DNA from: Styela clava
Lineage: Eukaryota; Chordata; Ascidiacea; Stolidobranchia; Styelidae
Length of the DNA stretch: 64,000 nucleotides
Direction: 5' to 3'
Assembly: GCF_964204865.1 (NCBI RefSeq)
Contig: NC_135258.1
Span: 12,515,001 to 12,579,000 of the forward strand
Part shown: in pieces, positions 34,589 through 47,700 of the stretch
Layout: the number at the start of each line of letters is the position of its first letter
Position numbering within the stretch: the stretch's first letter is position 1
Notes under the pieces: generated by a model
Database searches by the model: none
What the model was told of the DNA's origin: nothing
Seen by the model: only the letters and a program-made list of their open reading frames with translations
Made by a program: the position numbers and the translations under genes

Positions 34589-35431
34589 ATGTGGGCAACA
34601 GAATCTTTAGTTATACCATTTACTTTGGCACTATTGTGTTTCATTGATATTACGTTTGCAAATGATGTCATTTATGCAGTAAATGCAGGAGGAACACAGC
34701 ATGTTGATTCAAATGGAATACAGTATATTGCCGATCCATTAAAAGTTGGAGTTGCAAGTGATTATGGTCAACGATTCAATATTAGAAGAGTTTCACATAA
34801 TGATCAAGTTCTTTATCAAACTGAGAGATGGCATGATGAATCATTTAGTTACGATGTTCCAGTTAAAAGTGATGGTGATTACGTTTTGGTGCTTAAATTT
34901 TCTGAAGTTTATTTTACTGGATCAGAGCAAAAGGTATTTAACGTGCAACTCAATAATCAACATATGATTGTACAATCTCTGGATATTTTCGATAAAGTTG
35001 GCCACGCAACTGCACATGATGAAATCGTCCCTTTTTCCATTAAAAAAGGAACGTTGAATGTTGGAACTGAATCTTCATCTTTCAATAATATTTTGACTGT
35101 GGAGTTTTTAAAAGGTGCTGCTGATAATCCAAAGATATGTGCATTCTATTTGTTGAAGGGAAAACCAGAAGATGTGAATCAGCTACCTCCTTTGGATCTT
35201 CTCAACAAGGCAGAGGAAGAGGAGGAAGAAGAAGAGGAAGAATCCCCTGATGTGGGAACCAGACCGGACGACAAGAAGACAAGTTATAGTGATCAAGCAA
35301 AGCGGGAGAAATTGAAATCTGGCCCTCCTGCTGTAAATCCTTATGCAGAAGACAATAGCAGCTTGGTTTTACCTATTATAGTTGCATTTTGTGCATTCAT
35401 ACCTACTCTTGTATGTCTATGTAGGCTTTGA
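34589..35431 (+). CDS. MLEC: Malectin, ER carbohydrate-binding membrane protein
   Basis: ER lectin that binds Glc2-high-mannose N-glycans early in glycoprotein quality control, together with ribophorin I. The 280-residue intronless ORF has a signal peptide (1-24, cut after TFA), a malectin domain (about 26-190) with NAGGTQHVDSNGIQY, YQTERWHD, VYFTG and FNVQLN, an acidic run (about 210-217), a basic segment and a C-terminal membrane helix (about 256-276, VLPIIVAFCAFIPTLVCLC). Length is close to the human protein (292). A TTTTCAG acceptor lies 12 bases before the ATG, so the 5' UTR is spliced in cis or trans. Confidence 0.95.
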   Translation: MWATESLVIPFTLALLCFIDITFANDVIYAVNAGGTQHVDSNGIQYIADPLKVGVASDYGQRFNIRRVSHNDQVLYQTERWHDESFSYDVPVKSDGDYVLVLKFSEVYFTGSEQKVFNVQLNNQHMIVQSLDIFDKVGHATAHDEIVPFSIKKGTLNVGTESSSFNNILTVEFLKGAADNPKICAFYLLKGKPEDVNQLPPLDLLNKAEEEEEEEEEESPDVGTRPDDKKTSYSDQAKREKLKSGPPAVNPYAEDNSSLVLPIIVAFCAFIPTLVCLCRL

Positions 35432-38135
35432 ATTCACTAAGAACCGTAAAAGTGAAGTTATTGAGCACAGAAATTTTTTTTAGGAAATTTACTGTTGTAC
35501 GTCTGAACAACTGATATATACTTGAGATATCAAAATGTTCGATTGTTTTTGGTGAAAATGGCATTTTTGATAATTTTTTTTCTAATGTTTTCCGACATTG
35601 ACCAGAGCAGCTGTTGCCATCTAAATTCTGATGAAAATATGAAATTCTTATCAAACTCTATGCATGTGCAAAAATTTAAAGTTAGGCACAGCTGCGGTGC
35701 ATGTATTTGTCCTGTTTTTTTGCAAATTATTTTGTATTTATGGTTTTATCAGATGTTACAAACATTAGTGTATGTAATTTGTTAATTATCCTGTAAGGTA
35801 TGTAATTTATATCTGCATATTGGCTGATAAAAATAATTTATGATCTAGTGTTGGTTTTGCCACATTGATTACAACACAGCAGAGAGAGAATCGCCTTGAA
35901 AATGTGTCTGTAACATTTCTTGTGTTATATGTTCTTGTAATTGTTAGGTAATCTTTACGTAGTGTATAATTAAAAGTGGGAATTATACAATATTTTTATT
36001 GCTAATCAAATTCACTGAAGTTGGGGATTAATTGTGGACGATATTATTTTAACTATCAGTAGAGGTTGCGTGACACTAACTCCCAATCCTTCCTCAATGC
36101 CTTTGTGTATGCGTATAATGCAAGGATGTTGCGGCAGGAATAAAAATACCATGCTATACATACTCAATTTGAATTGATTAGTATGGTATTATTGTAGTTC
36201 ATGTTTCATATTCATTCATCCAAATCTAATTGTTAACAGAAAAAAATGTGCCCAATCATATTTTAGGACTAAATTTACGTTACTTTATGAAATTGTTTAG
36301 GGTGCATATCCTTAAAGTGGTATCATCCTTCATTTATTACGTAAGAGGGTATTAGTTTTGGAACAATTTTTTTCTTAAATTAAGCTCAGAGTTGAAAATT
36401 TTTAGTTCTGATTATAAAGATGTATTTCATGTGGTACTGTCCTTCATTTAAATATGTAATAGGGTATTAGATTAGAAACCTTTATTTCTCAAATTAAGCT
36501 TTAGAGTTGAAAATTATTAGTTCTATTATAAAAATGAATACAACTACATAATATTCTGCTCAAAGTTGGTTATTAAAGTCTAAAAAATAAGACAATTTTT
36601 GAATTTAAATATTGATCGCTAGATTACATGTACTTTGTCATTATTAAGATTTTTTAAGCCAAGTTCCATGGTTAATTGTTTTTTGATAGAAATGCAGTCA
36701 TTGATCGCTGGCAATAGTGTAGCAAGCGTAGGTTTTATTTTGTTGAATGCATTGTGCAATCATTGTTAAATCTTATCAAGTTGTTCCAATTCAAAGTGAC
36801 TGAAAAGTTTTACCAAAACTTGTGCTTCCCGATGCCTTTCTTTTGGGGCCTCAATATCATTTTTTATAAAAATTGTTAGTTTTAGTCAAAAGTTTCTATT
36901 TGTTGTTTCTTTGAATGGCATCAATTATTGGTTACATACTACTTCAATGCAAAAATGTTTAGAAAATTCTGGATTCAAAATTGATTGTGCTTTGTTAACA
37001 CTGGTTGTAATTTTTTTACAACTAAACATGGTATAATCAGTGCTTACAATCATTAGTAAGTGGCAAACGTTTTTCCATTTTGATTCTGGAATAATAAAAA
37101 TAAAGCACAAAATCTTGGGTTGAAAATTTTGTTGTTTAATATTAGTTTACAAAAAAACTTCATCCTTTTTTCATCCTGAAACACATAAATGTCCTCTACA
37201 ATCACTTTCTGAAATTTGCACACTTTATGCAATATTATATCTGATATAATATTATTCAAAAGTGTCTTGTTTATTAAGTGCATAGGTATACAATGCCATC
37301 TTAAATGTTATATTTCAATATTGCTTAAATTATAAAAAGTCTGTTTTTGACAATGACACCAATCTTATTTGAATGTTCAGTGAATCCTTTGATTTGGTAT
37401 TCCATACCGTTTCACATTATTTTACATCGATGGATAATGCAAAAAATCATATATAACTAATGTTTTTGTGTTTGTGTATACACTATCTATTGTGAGTTTA
37501 AATTGATATGTTATTGACGGAGTGCAAATATGAAACACTCTATAATGGTTTCATAGTTATTTGGAGAAAATAAGTTGAATCAAGGTAATTGTATTAAAAT
37601 AAAATAAGTCCTTAAAAACTTTGTCCTTAGAATTCAATTCACCCACTGAAACTAAACGCCAACAAGCATCAACAAACACAATCAAGTCATTCACTTCTAA
37701 ACAATGCTAAACACATTTCCAGATTCATTCCTAAAAAAATATTTTGGCATTTTTTTCTGAAATTTTGATCCAAATTATTGCTATAAAGATGTGTCAAATT
37801 TTGTGACAATAAATTAAACTTTTATCCTGATTTTTGCATATGGATCAATATAACAGCCTTCAACGAATCTCAATATGGCATAATATTTCAACCTAAAAAA
37901 TGTCCAAAATGCTATTTTGACTTATTTCACTGTCGCTTGTAGTTGTGTAATTAAATAATTGTTTCTAAATCCCAGCCATATAACCTTAGTTGAATTTATA
38001 TTTAGTATAGATATAGACTAATTATGCCAATGACCTATACTTTAGTTACACTGGGTTTTTGACTGGGATAATCACTGCACGCTTTCTAGGTTATGTGCTT
38101 TGCAATACTGTAAACGGATTTTGTTCTTATTTTAG
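35432..38135. other. Intergenic, malectin 3' UTR and a tandem duplication
   Basis: AT-rich. A pair of diverged tandem copies lies at about 36310-36420 and 36425-36535, each with CCTTCATTTA, GGGTATTAG, AAATTAAGCT and AGAGTTGAAAATT. Several AATAAA-like signals are spread through it. No coding sequence seen. Confidence 0.5.
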
Positions 38136-38197
38136 AATGATAATGTAGTAATTTTTTTCCAAACAAAGACTGCTTTTTGGGTATAAAAATAAGAAAA

Positions 38198-39889
38198 ATG
38201 TCACACATCAGTAGGATCGCGTCTCCTATGAGCTTATGTGAAGAGGATTTATTCGATGTTGACAAAAAAGTACAAAGCAAAATTCGTCTTCTTGAACAAT
38301 TACAAAAAGAATCGCCCGCTTCTTTTCTTGTTGGTACGATTGGAAAAATTAACCAAAGAATCACCAATCTTGATGAAGAATTATCAAAATATGAGAGCCA
38401 GCTTGAAATTGACAGTAGAACACCAGAGCCGCAAAAGAGAACTGAATCTTATGCTGAAAGCTATTCTCCCTCTATGAGCATTCGTGGAACAACTCCTTCA
38501 GAGAAAAAGTATGGTGCTGATGTAGAAAAACAAGCTCCTGGAACTCCAAGAGCAAAATCAAGTGACGCTCCTCGATTGGTTGAACTCCAGCAGTTCCCAG
38601 GATGGAATAAGAAGAAATGTGCTCCTCTACCGCATTCTCTACAAACTAACAAGGTGCTTGATAATGTTGTCGCTGCTCAACCAGATTTGAAACACAAAGT
38701 TGCGTTTCGTCGGGAGTTTTGCAGACTACTGTTTTCAAAAATGCAAGAATCGATACTGCAAGATGGTTTCTGGTGGTTTTTCTTGAGAAAATTTCATCCT
38801 GATCCAATCAACCAAGGCAAGCTCTTTAAAAGAATATCAACCAATTTTGTTGGTCTGTTACTCAGTGCTGAAATTCCGAAGTATAGAGATTTGTTTTTCG
38901 CTAATTATGGTACAATTCTGGCTCAATCAATTTATGCTGCTTTTTGCCTTGCATTTCCGCAGTCATGGAGGCAGTTTGACGAACCAGCGTTCAAGGAAAT
39001 GTTAGCTCAAGTTTGCGGCGAATGGATTTCAGGTATTCCACCGCCACCTCGCTCTTATGAAAAATGGAATATGGCAGCTTTAGAGCCAGATGGGATGCGA
39101 AAGGAGGAAGTTATAAAAAAGAAAAAGAGACCTGATCATGCAGCCAAGTCTCTAGGTGGAAGAGCAAGTTCATACAGCTCCGCTGCTTCAACTAAAACAT
39201 CGTCAATTCGATCACCGACTGGATCTCAAAAAACGCATGGATTAAGAATGCATACTGCTAAATCAGATGCTGCATCTTGTGCACATTCTCCTAAACTAAC
39301 ACCGCGTGTTGCGGAATTAGCATCTGAGCAAAATGCCCTTTCAACAATTACAGAAGAACCTTTGACATCAACCACTGAAAGCACTGCTGGATTAAGAACG
39401 AAGTTTATTGCACCAAAAAGCGATTCATCTTGTGCTGCTGGGCGTGCAATGGAGTTTTCAAGGAATGTCTTCAACGTGTATGGTCGCTCACCATTGCTTG
39501 TTCAATTTTCTCGTCAATATGGTTTCGAGAAAAAATCCTTTTTTGATGTATTAGTCCAGCATTCACTTATTCAAACACCACCAGCTAAAGATGCCCAAAC
39601 CTATCAAGACATCATTTACGAGAGCAGAATTAAAGCATCCGCCGCAGCACAATCTTTCAAACATATTTACGAAGAAGACATGAAAGCTCACAAATCTTTT
39701 TGTGCAAAACAGCGAGAGGAATTACAAAATTTCAAAAAGAAAACGGATAAATTATTGTCGAAGCCACGTCAAGTTCACTATCTTAGTAATCTCATCTTGA
39801 TGGAAATGAAGAACTTAGAAGAAGATACGAATCCGGTTGGTGCCACTGCAACAGTTCAAGCTGCTTTATCTGCAGAATCAGCTGATTAA
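38198..39889 (+). CDS. FAM227 family protein, intronless
   Basis: Function of the family is not established; members are often linked to testis and cilia. I start at the first ATG (MSHISRIAS), giving 563 residues. The FAM227 domain is clear at about 185-300: GFWWFFLRKFHPD, LLLSAEIPKYRDLFFANYG, QSIYAAFCLAFPQSWRQF and EWISGIPPPPRSYEKW. A second conserved block, NVFNVYGRSPLLVQF, is near 422-436. A serine-rich linker and a basic coiled-coil-like tail (about 485-540) flank these. Whether it is the A or B form cannot be told. An acceptor-like TTTTAG lies at 38135. Confidence 0.9.
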   Translation: MSHISRIASPMSLCEEDLFDVDKKVQSKIRLLEQLQKESPASFLVGTIGKINQRITNLDEELSKYESQLEIDSRTPEPQKRTESYAESYSPSMSIRGTTPSEKKYGADVEKQAPGTPRAKSSDAPRLVELQQFPGWNKKKCAPLPHSLQTNKVLDNVVAAQPDLKHKVAFRREFCRLLFSKMQESILQDGFWWFFLRKFHPDPINQGKLFKRISTNFVGLLLSAEIPKYRDLFFANYGTILAQSIYAAFCLAFPQSWRQFDEPAFKEMLAQVCGEWISGIPPPPRSYEKWNMAALEPDGMRKEEVIKKKKRPDHAAKSLGGRASSYSSAASTKTSSIRSPTGSQKTHGLRMHTAKSDAASCAHSPKLTPRVAELASEQNALSTITEEPLTSTTESTAGLRTKFIAPKSDSSCAAGRAMEFSRNVFNVYGRSPLLVQFSRQYGFEKKSFFDVLVQHSLIQTPPAKDAQTYQDIIYESRIKASAAAQSFKHIYEEDMKAHKSFCAKQREELQNFKKKTDKLLSKPRQVHYLSNLILMEMKNLEEDTNPVGATATVQAALSAESAD

Positions 39890-40018
39890 AATGTTAGATA
39901 ACATATCACTGTGCCTTATCAGTTATCTTAGTATTAATATATAAATTGTATTATGTTGTCATAGTTTTAACATCTATTGTTCACTGTAATTTTCGTAACT
40001 GCTGTACTACTACTTTAC

Positions 40019-40612
40019 CTAAATATATCTTCAAGTGTAGTTTTAATTTTATAGTTATAATATATTTAAGTTTCATTGCCATGATTATACCATACAAATT
40101 GATACAATGTATTTTACCAAAGTTGTGTGTGCTTATTGTAGTTTTACAAGCATATAATAAAATGACATGTTTTCGAAAATTATCATAAATTCCATAAAAA
40201 GTGCTTCGTGATATTATTTTATCTAATATATCTTCAACTGTTTGTAGTTTTTTGAATGAATTTAGATTAAAATTATTCGTTGGTGCCATTGACATGATTA
40301 TACAATGATGTAATTTATCAAATTTTTGCGTGCCTATAAGCCCATTGTATTGTTACAAGTATTTAATAGAATGATATTTTTTTAGTTATTATTACAAATT
40401 CCAAAAAAAGAGTACTTCATGGTATTATTTTACCTAACATATCTTCAAATGTTTGTAGCTTACCTGTTACAGCATAATTTAATGAAATGTCATTGCCATG
40501 ACTATACAATGCTGTTTTTTATAATATGTTTGTGTGCTTATTGCCTATTATAGTTTTACAAGCATATAATAAAATGATTTGTTCTATTTTTAGATATTAC
40601 TGTTAATCCAAA
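40019..40612 (+). repeat. Three diverged tandem copies between FAM227 and RAD1
   Basis: Units begin near 40019, 40222 and 40432 with CCTAA(A/C)ATATATCTTCAA(G/C/A)TG variants and continue through ATGACTATACAATG-type, GTGTGCTTATTG, TTTTACAAGCATATAATAAA and ATTCCA(A/T)AAAA blocks; the period is about 205-212. Each carries an AATAAAATGA or AATAGAATGA motif that could act as a polyadenylation signal, and the third copy contains the acceptor-like site before RAD1. Confidence 0.75.
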
Positions 40613-40642
40613 AAAGCTGTTTTACTTTATAAATATTGATAA

Positions 40643-41470
40643 ATGGATGGCACAACGCTTGAAGATGAGGATTACACATTCCTAGCCAAACTTGGTAATG
40701 CAAGAAATCTTTCACACATTTTAAAAGCGATACATTTCAAAGATGTAGCAACTGTATTTGTAACAGAAAACGGTTTGAAAGTAACTGTAGAAGATGCGAA
40801 ATGTTTGCAAGCTAATGCTTTCATTCAAGCAACTGTTTTTGATGAATATGATGTCCATGAAGAAGTAAACTTCTGTATCAATTTGAACGTTCTTCAAGAG
40901 TGTTTAACTATATTTGGAAGTAGTTCCATTATGACAACATCGTTAAAAATGGTTTATGGGGGATATGGTTCACCTCTTACTCTAACCTTAGAAGAAGAAA
41001 ACATTACAACTGATTGTAGTATAAAGACGCAAGAGTCAGAAGAGACTCTAGATTTTGAATTCTGCGCTGCTAATGTTGTTAATAAAATTATAATGAAAGC
41101 TGATTGTCTGCGAGACGCTTTTAACGAGTTAGACCACACTTCTGATGTGGTTGAGATTACGATGTCTCCACAAAAACCATATTTCCGACTTTCAAGCTCA
41201 GGATATTGTGGACGAACAGATAATGATATTCATAAAGATTCTGATATGGTAGAAATCTTTCAATGCTCAGAGCCGCAGTCAAATCAGTACCGTTTATCCT
41301 TGCTAAAACCTTCCGTAAAAGCAGTTAATCTTGCAAGTAAAGTCTGTATAAGAATGGATCATCGTGGGTTTTTATCCTTCCAATACATGATCAAAAATGA
41401 AAGTGGACAAATTTGTTTTGTTGAATATTATTGTTGTCCAGATGAAAAATTTGATGAAGAAGATGTTTGA
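40643..41470 (+). CDS. RAD1: Cell-cycle checkpoint clamp subunit RAD1, intronless
   Basis: RAD1 forms the ring-shaped RAD9-RAD1-HUS1 (9-1-1) clamp, loaded at damaged DNA to activate ATR signalling. The 275-residue ORF matches the usual length (282 in human). Recognisable stretches are HILKAIHFKDVATVFVTENG, LKVTVEDAKCLQANAFIQ, VNFCINLNVLQECLTIFG, ITMSPQKPYFRLSSSG and the C-terminal SLLKPSVKAVNLASKVCIRM followed by an acidic tail, fitting a two-domain PCNA fold. It sits 245 bp before YARS2 in the same direction. A TTTTTAG acceptor lies 49 bp before the ATG. No frame damage, so not a pseudogene despite lacking introns. Confidence 0.94.
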   Translation: MDGTTLEDEDYTFLAKLGNARNLSHILKAIHFKDVATVFVTENGLKVTVEDAKCLQANAFIQATVFDEYDVHEEVNFCINLNVLQECLTIFGSSSIMTTSLKMVYGGYGSPLTLTLEEENITTDCSIKTQESEETLDFEFCAANVVNKIIMKADCLRDAFNELDHTSDVVEITMSPQKPYFRLSSSGYCGRTDNDIHKDSDMVEIFQCSEPQSNQYRLSLLKPSVKAVNLASKVCIRMDHRGFLSFQYMIKNESGQICFVEYYCCPDEKFDEEDV

Positions 41471-41715
41471 CTTTAACACAAACCATTTTACCCTGTGCAA
41501 ACTAGCAAAAAATATTCATGTATCTAAATATGAACCCATTCAGACCTTAAATCAACAGTATTAATAGCTGGGAAAGTACAGATGGCATCAGTAATTTTAG
41601 ATTTTCACTTCATTTGTCAGTGGTTATTTAGCTTTCAATCATCAATTTCTTTTAAAATGTTGTTTATACACATAGTTCTTATTGTTTTTTACACTCTTTT
41701 CAGAATAGCATAAGC

Positions 41716-44700
41716 ATGCTGTGTCCCATTATTAAATATCGTAATTTATTTTGTCATAAATGGACATCAAAGTTTTTTTCAATGTCCTGCGCAAAAAACA
41801 GCGTCAAAAAATCTTCAGTGATAAAGCCACAAAACATTCTTAACTTGCACAAGCGAGGACTTTTAGAAGATATTTTTCCAAATGCTTCTGTCTCATTGCC
41901 AGAGCAGTTATTAAAACAACAATGCTTTTATTGTGGCTTTGATCCAACATCCGACAGTCTACACATTGGAAATTTAATGTCTTTAATGCTACTGTTGCAT
42001 TGTCAAAGAGCTGGTAAGTACTGTAAAGAATAGTAATCTCTAACAACATAGTTTTGCTGTATTATACTTTCAAAAATAGGAACATGGAAACAGAGTATTT
42101 TATGCTCAATACACAGAATAAACCAATAGCAAACTCAAGTAGAGAACAATGTATAACAAATACACGACAAAGTCCGTTACAGTGGCTGTGCTCCAGTACC
42201 TATCATGTAAAAATGCATTGTACTTAGTCCATAAAGCAATTTGTCAATTAAAAAATGATGAGAATTTTCATGTTTTAGTCTATACAAAATATTCATAGGT
42301 CTATTTCATATCTGATTATGTTGGTTTGTTTTAATGAAAAATGACGAGGAAAATTAGGGGACAAATACGATGGCCAGTTTTTCATCTAGAAACTTGAATT
42401 ATATTTCTGAAATATATATCTGTGCTTTGTATTCAACGTTGTTTCAAAAAAAGTGTTCTTATCCCTTCTAATAACGCTAATATTTATAGGACATAATGTG
42501 ATCGCTGTTATTGGAAATGCAACTGCGAGAATTGGAGATCCGAGCGATCAAACAAAAGACAGAAATTCAGTCTCGACAGATGTATTAGACAAAAACACAA
42601 AAGGACTTATCAATTGTATCACAAATATATTTGAAACTCATGAACAGGAGCATTATATTCATCGCGGAGTTAAAGAACTACCAACAATAAAGATTTTAAA
42701 TAATTATGATTGGTATCGAGATATCAATGTTGTGGATTTTTTTGCCAATGCTGGAAGGAAATTTCGAATGGGTCCTATGCTTGGTAGGTAAATAAATAAG
42801 GTATTTTGTTGTTCAGTTTTTTTGGTAAAATTAAACGAAATTCCTGATTGAAAATGAAGTATATATTATGTGTGAATATCAGGAAAAACGTAGTCAAAAT
42901 TTATTCCTTGACAACCAAAGATGCAAAAAATAATTTCCTCCTGGAGTTTTATGGACTCTAATATTTTACCCCAATTTATTTTGTTTTTAATTCATAGAAA
43001 CAATTTTTATAACATATTTGAGTACTTCTCTCTTGTTTTTTTCAGGTTCTAAATTTCATTTAATTTGCATTGCAATTAAATTTGTGTGCCTTGTTAAGTT
43101 ACATACTGTAGCGAATGTGCATTGTGTAACTATGAATTATAATGTATTTAACCCTTTCATTTTAATAGTGTGTTCCATTTCCCACAATAGGTCATTTTAT
43201 TGTAGCATTACTGATTACATGTACTGCCTTTCTCGTATCGACCAATTTGATGACGTATCGTTCCGGCTTGCCGAGAGGGCTGCAAATATTGTGTTTAGAT
43301 TTCACTTCTGTTTTACTGCGTTAAGCGGTTGTGTTTTGTTTCACTCCTGATTTACTGTGTTAAGAGTTAAGTGTGTTGCAATTTTATCTGTTTCCGGAAT
43401 TTGGATTGTGCATCTTCCTATAATATACAACAATCGAACTTAAATATATAGGTGATAGTCTTTATCCCCCCATCATCACCATCTCTTTATCCCTATAATA
43501 CCATATGGATCAAAGCATTAAAACACTATTCCGTGCTTTAACGATGAATTTTGAAATTTTTACGATTTTACAAGGTAATTGTGTGAAAAGCATTTTTCTT
43601 AATTTCCAAATTTTTAACATTTCTTCTAGATAAAAGATTTGTAAAAGAAAGATTGAATAGTTCTGAAGGACTTCTTTTGCCTGAATTCCTGTATCAAGTA
43701 TATCAAGCATATGACTGGTTACATTTATTACAAAATTATAATTGTCGATTTCAATTTGGAGGTTCCGATCAACTTGGTAACATGAATGCAGGACGTTATC
43801 TCATTGATCGGTAAGTTTAAATGTTCGTTTCATTCAACATATGGTGCTAAAGATATCATATATCACTACAGGAAAAGTTTGTATTCATTCATTAAGTGAC
43901 CTATTACATACAGATCAAATCAAATCTTCTTATACTTCTAAATGAATTCTAATGGTTTAGTGTGACATTTTTTATTTTAAACGAAAATATTTTTGTTTAA
44001 AATATTATTCTCAATACGTTGACAATAACTCATGTATGTTGTTTGTTGGATTAAACAAAATTGAAATATATTCAATAGCAGAAATAGTTTTTCAGAATAT
44101 GTTCTGAATAGTACAATATTTGGTTTTGCTTGTAACTGGATTGGTATTAGTTTAATGTGGTTATACATGCGAACTTGGATTTCATCACGAGATTAACATG
44201 CCTTGTGGTCACAGTTACGCTAGATCACATTTTACACCGCAAAAAACTTATAATGCTGTTCAATCATAATTTGGCGATCCACAAAAATGTTAACACTGTA
44301 TCAACATGAAAAGGACTTCCTGAGCTTATTTTGTATGTGAATAGGTTCATTCATATCTAGCTATGAATAGAAAATGAAACATGAATTGCAGCAGGATTTT
44401 ATTATATTTTTGTTTACTGTAAAACAAAACTATGTACTGGTATACATTTCTCTTTCTTTACTACAATTACTATAAACATTCAATGGGAAGACCAAGACTT
44501 TGTGATTATATTGTTTTGCCATTTTGGGTATATTGTTTGAACTTATGAATTTTTAAAGTTTTACTAATGAATAAAGTGGTCCGAATATATCAATCTTTTC
44601 CATTTTCACAATGACTGATTTACTATGTCACATGTAAGAATATAGAATTCACAGATGTGTTGAATCTATAAGTTTTGATGTGTGCGATTCTCCTTTATCT

Positions 44701-47700
44701 TATCCATCTGGTTCCGCTTTCATGTTAGTCGCGAAGATTGCTGTATCGGTGGTCGACTGTGACAAATTGCATACTCATACTACTCAGTTGAGCATCACTC
44801 TCTTGTTGAATGGTCAAGAGGCAGCTGAGATGCATGGTTCAGGTTATGTCATCTTACTCGGCAGCACGCTCAGGTGTTCGAGTAACGCAGAGTTTTTTAG
44901 TGAATTGTTCGAGTATAGAGTCGTTCGACTACAGAGGTATCACTGTATATGTCAAGTGGTTAGTTTTGCAAAAATGGACCTGGGTCACTGTCTCTGAAGA
45001 ACGCACTTCTGTAAATAATTGTAATTTTATTTTTTAATTATACTGACAAATTTAACTGAAAACCTGAAAAATTTCTTTGTATGGATCATGTAAAATTTTT
45101 TAAGAATTGGAAACTTGTATATATTTTGTTACAAAGTTAAATGAAATTTAGCTGGGTAATATCTAATTTTTAGTGCAGCTCTATGTAAACCAATGCACTG
45201 CCATTGTATATTACTTTGCAGTGTAACTCAACAGGAAGTTTATGGATTATTAACTCCTTTGATAACCACACACACCGGTCAAAAAGTAGGAAAAACCGCC
45301 GGGAATGCAGTGTGGTTAGATGCTGATAAGACATCACCATTCGAGTTTTATCAATATTTTCTTCGTCAACGTGACGCAGATGTTGAAAAGTATGAAATAG
45401 ATATTTTTTATTATTGTATGATGTTTAGCTGATCATATCAACAATGGATCAAAATCAATGGTTTTATGTACTATTTCTTTCAACAATTGTTTGAATGGAT
45501 TGCAACCCTGTATGAGTTGAAAGTTGAAACTAAAAATTCTTGACAGCAGCTATTTGAATATATTTTCTAATATAAAGATATTCAAGTGGCCAATATGATG
45601 GTTAAAAGGGAACTTTGAACCAAATTTAAGCTCTAATTTGATTGAGGTGTTTTTGGCACACTGTGCTAAACAGCTTTCAAGTCCATAATTAGGGAATAAT
45701 TAACTGCAGAATTCCTTCCTTGATTTTAAGTCTTGCTTTTTTACTTCCAACCTTATCATGTCTCGATGATTGTATGAGTGTGTGTGTGTGTGCGTGCTTT
45801 AATTTGTTTTTATACTTTTGGGTGAGCGAACACGTACTACTTCTCTTATCAATACCTTTCCATCTAAAATCTGTGCGCCTCAAACCTTACTTGAGGTTTT
45901 GTTTGCTCTCTCGATTCTATAATCAGTTATTTTCTTCTGTTTTCTAAATACAAAGCAAAATTCTTCCCAAGAACGATAAAATTCCCCACTGAGGAGGAAT
46001 TCCTTCCCGACTGGGCAACGTTGAGTCAGCGGTTTAAAAGTCCTGCATCATGCTTCTTATTTGAGTTTCCACCTTCACTATTATAATATTTTAGATTTCT
46101 AAAGTATTTTACTTTCATTGAACTCACCAACATAAAAGAAATAATGCAAGAACATTCAAGGTATCCAAAACGTAGGAACGCACAGAAGATTCTTGCCAAA
46201 AATGTATGCAAGCTTGTTCATGGTGAGGAAGGCTTGAAATCCGCTGAAAGGTAACTTGTTAGTTGAAAATTGTACCCTTTGTATGTTCAATATAGATATA
46301 GTAGTGCCAATAAACTATTCTTTTGAACGCTATCGCCTGTGAGTATGCTGTGTCAGAATATATCAACATAATAGCAGGAAACAATATTCTGTTCCAGTTC
46401 TTATTCAGGTACCATTCGCCAAAGTTTGTTTCAAGCTGTAAAGTATTCTCAATGTCTGAATACAACATGCCACAGCTGGTCGTAATCGTGCAAATATCTG
46501 TGCCTTAATTTGACCAGGAAATGACTTGTGACGTTAATAACCTGTACAGACACATTTCAAAGGTTATATCCGCATGAAATGATGTTCATTAATGAAGTAG
46601 TTTGTTCCTGAGGAAATGGGAGTTTCCGATTTTATGTTCAAGTTGTGTTTGGCAGTGAAGATTAAATATCAATTTTATGAAACTAAAAGTCTATATATTA
46701 ACAAAACTATTCATATTTAACGTTGATCATACCCGTAGGCCAGGGGTCGGCAACCTTTTGTCGCTCGCAGGCCGAAATAAAGGGTTGCAAGTCATTGGCG
46801 AGCTGCACATATTTTTAGAAAGTTGAAAACCTAATGGATGATACTATTTATAATAAAAATCAAGCAATGATACATCTCAAAAAAGAATATAGATTTATAT
46901 CTTCATTGCATTATATCTCAAATTGTTCCAATTGAATATTGTCGGCGCCATTAAACCCTTTACACTCAGCTTCACCTTTCTTCGTAATTGTGAATTTTAT
47001 ACTTGTCAGATTATAATTCAATTTAGTCTACACACCTCTCACAATAAATTATGTTGAATAAAGAATATAATCGCCGAAACAGCTGTTTTATTACTATGAT
47101 TCAATCAAACGTAGCGGGCCGGATCATATTACTCCGCGGGCCGGATCCAGCCGGATGCCGACCTGCCGTAGGCTACAGTCGTAATAAGATTAAAAAACTA
47201 TTTTGAATATTCTGTGTTAAATTGAATTTTACATATAACCCTTCAAAATTTGTGTACCCCTCTGATGCAAATTCATTTATTTATGCTGGTCCGTTCATGC
47301 TGGCAAGCACGGCTGCGGAGTTGGACTATTGTATCTAAATCTTTGAAATTTTTAATAGTGACATTCAAAGTATAATTTTTGACCCAAACTCAAAAAGCAC
47401 TGAGCTGTCTAAGCATTCTCAACAGACGATTGAATCAAGAATCCATATGCAAAAGCTTTCGTTCTGAAAATTAAGATGTTTGGAACAGAAGTAGAAATTC
47501 CTGTCAACCCTGAATCAGAGACGTTATTTCAATGGTTCATAATTTGTAGTTGAGTTACTGTTTTCCCAGACTCCTCGGCATTCCAGGGTACAGTCATAAA
47601 GTTAATCATTACTTTTCCATGTTTAGATGCACGCAAGTGTTGTTCCATGGCCAGTTAGAACAATTAGAAAATCTTACTGATCAGGAGATAGATGCTACTT

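Noticed and set aside
38177-38197. An upstream start for the FAM227 protein
   Set aside because: It would need a TTG start; the first in-frame ATG is 38198.
44680-45037. A gene inside a YARS2 intron
   Set aside because: Overlapping open frames of about 100 and 75 codons show no recognisable motif or splice context; the stretch is simply less AT-rich, perhaps an old repeat.
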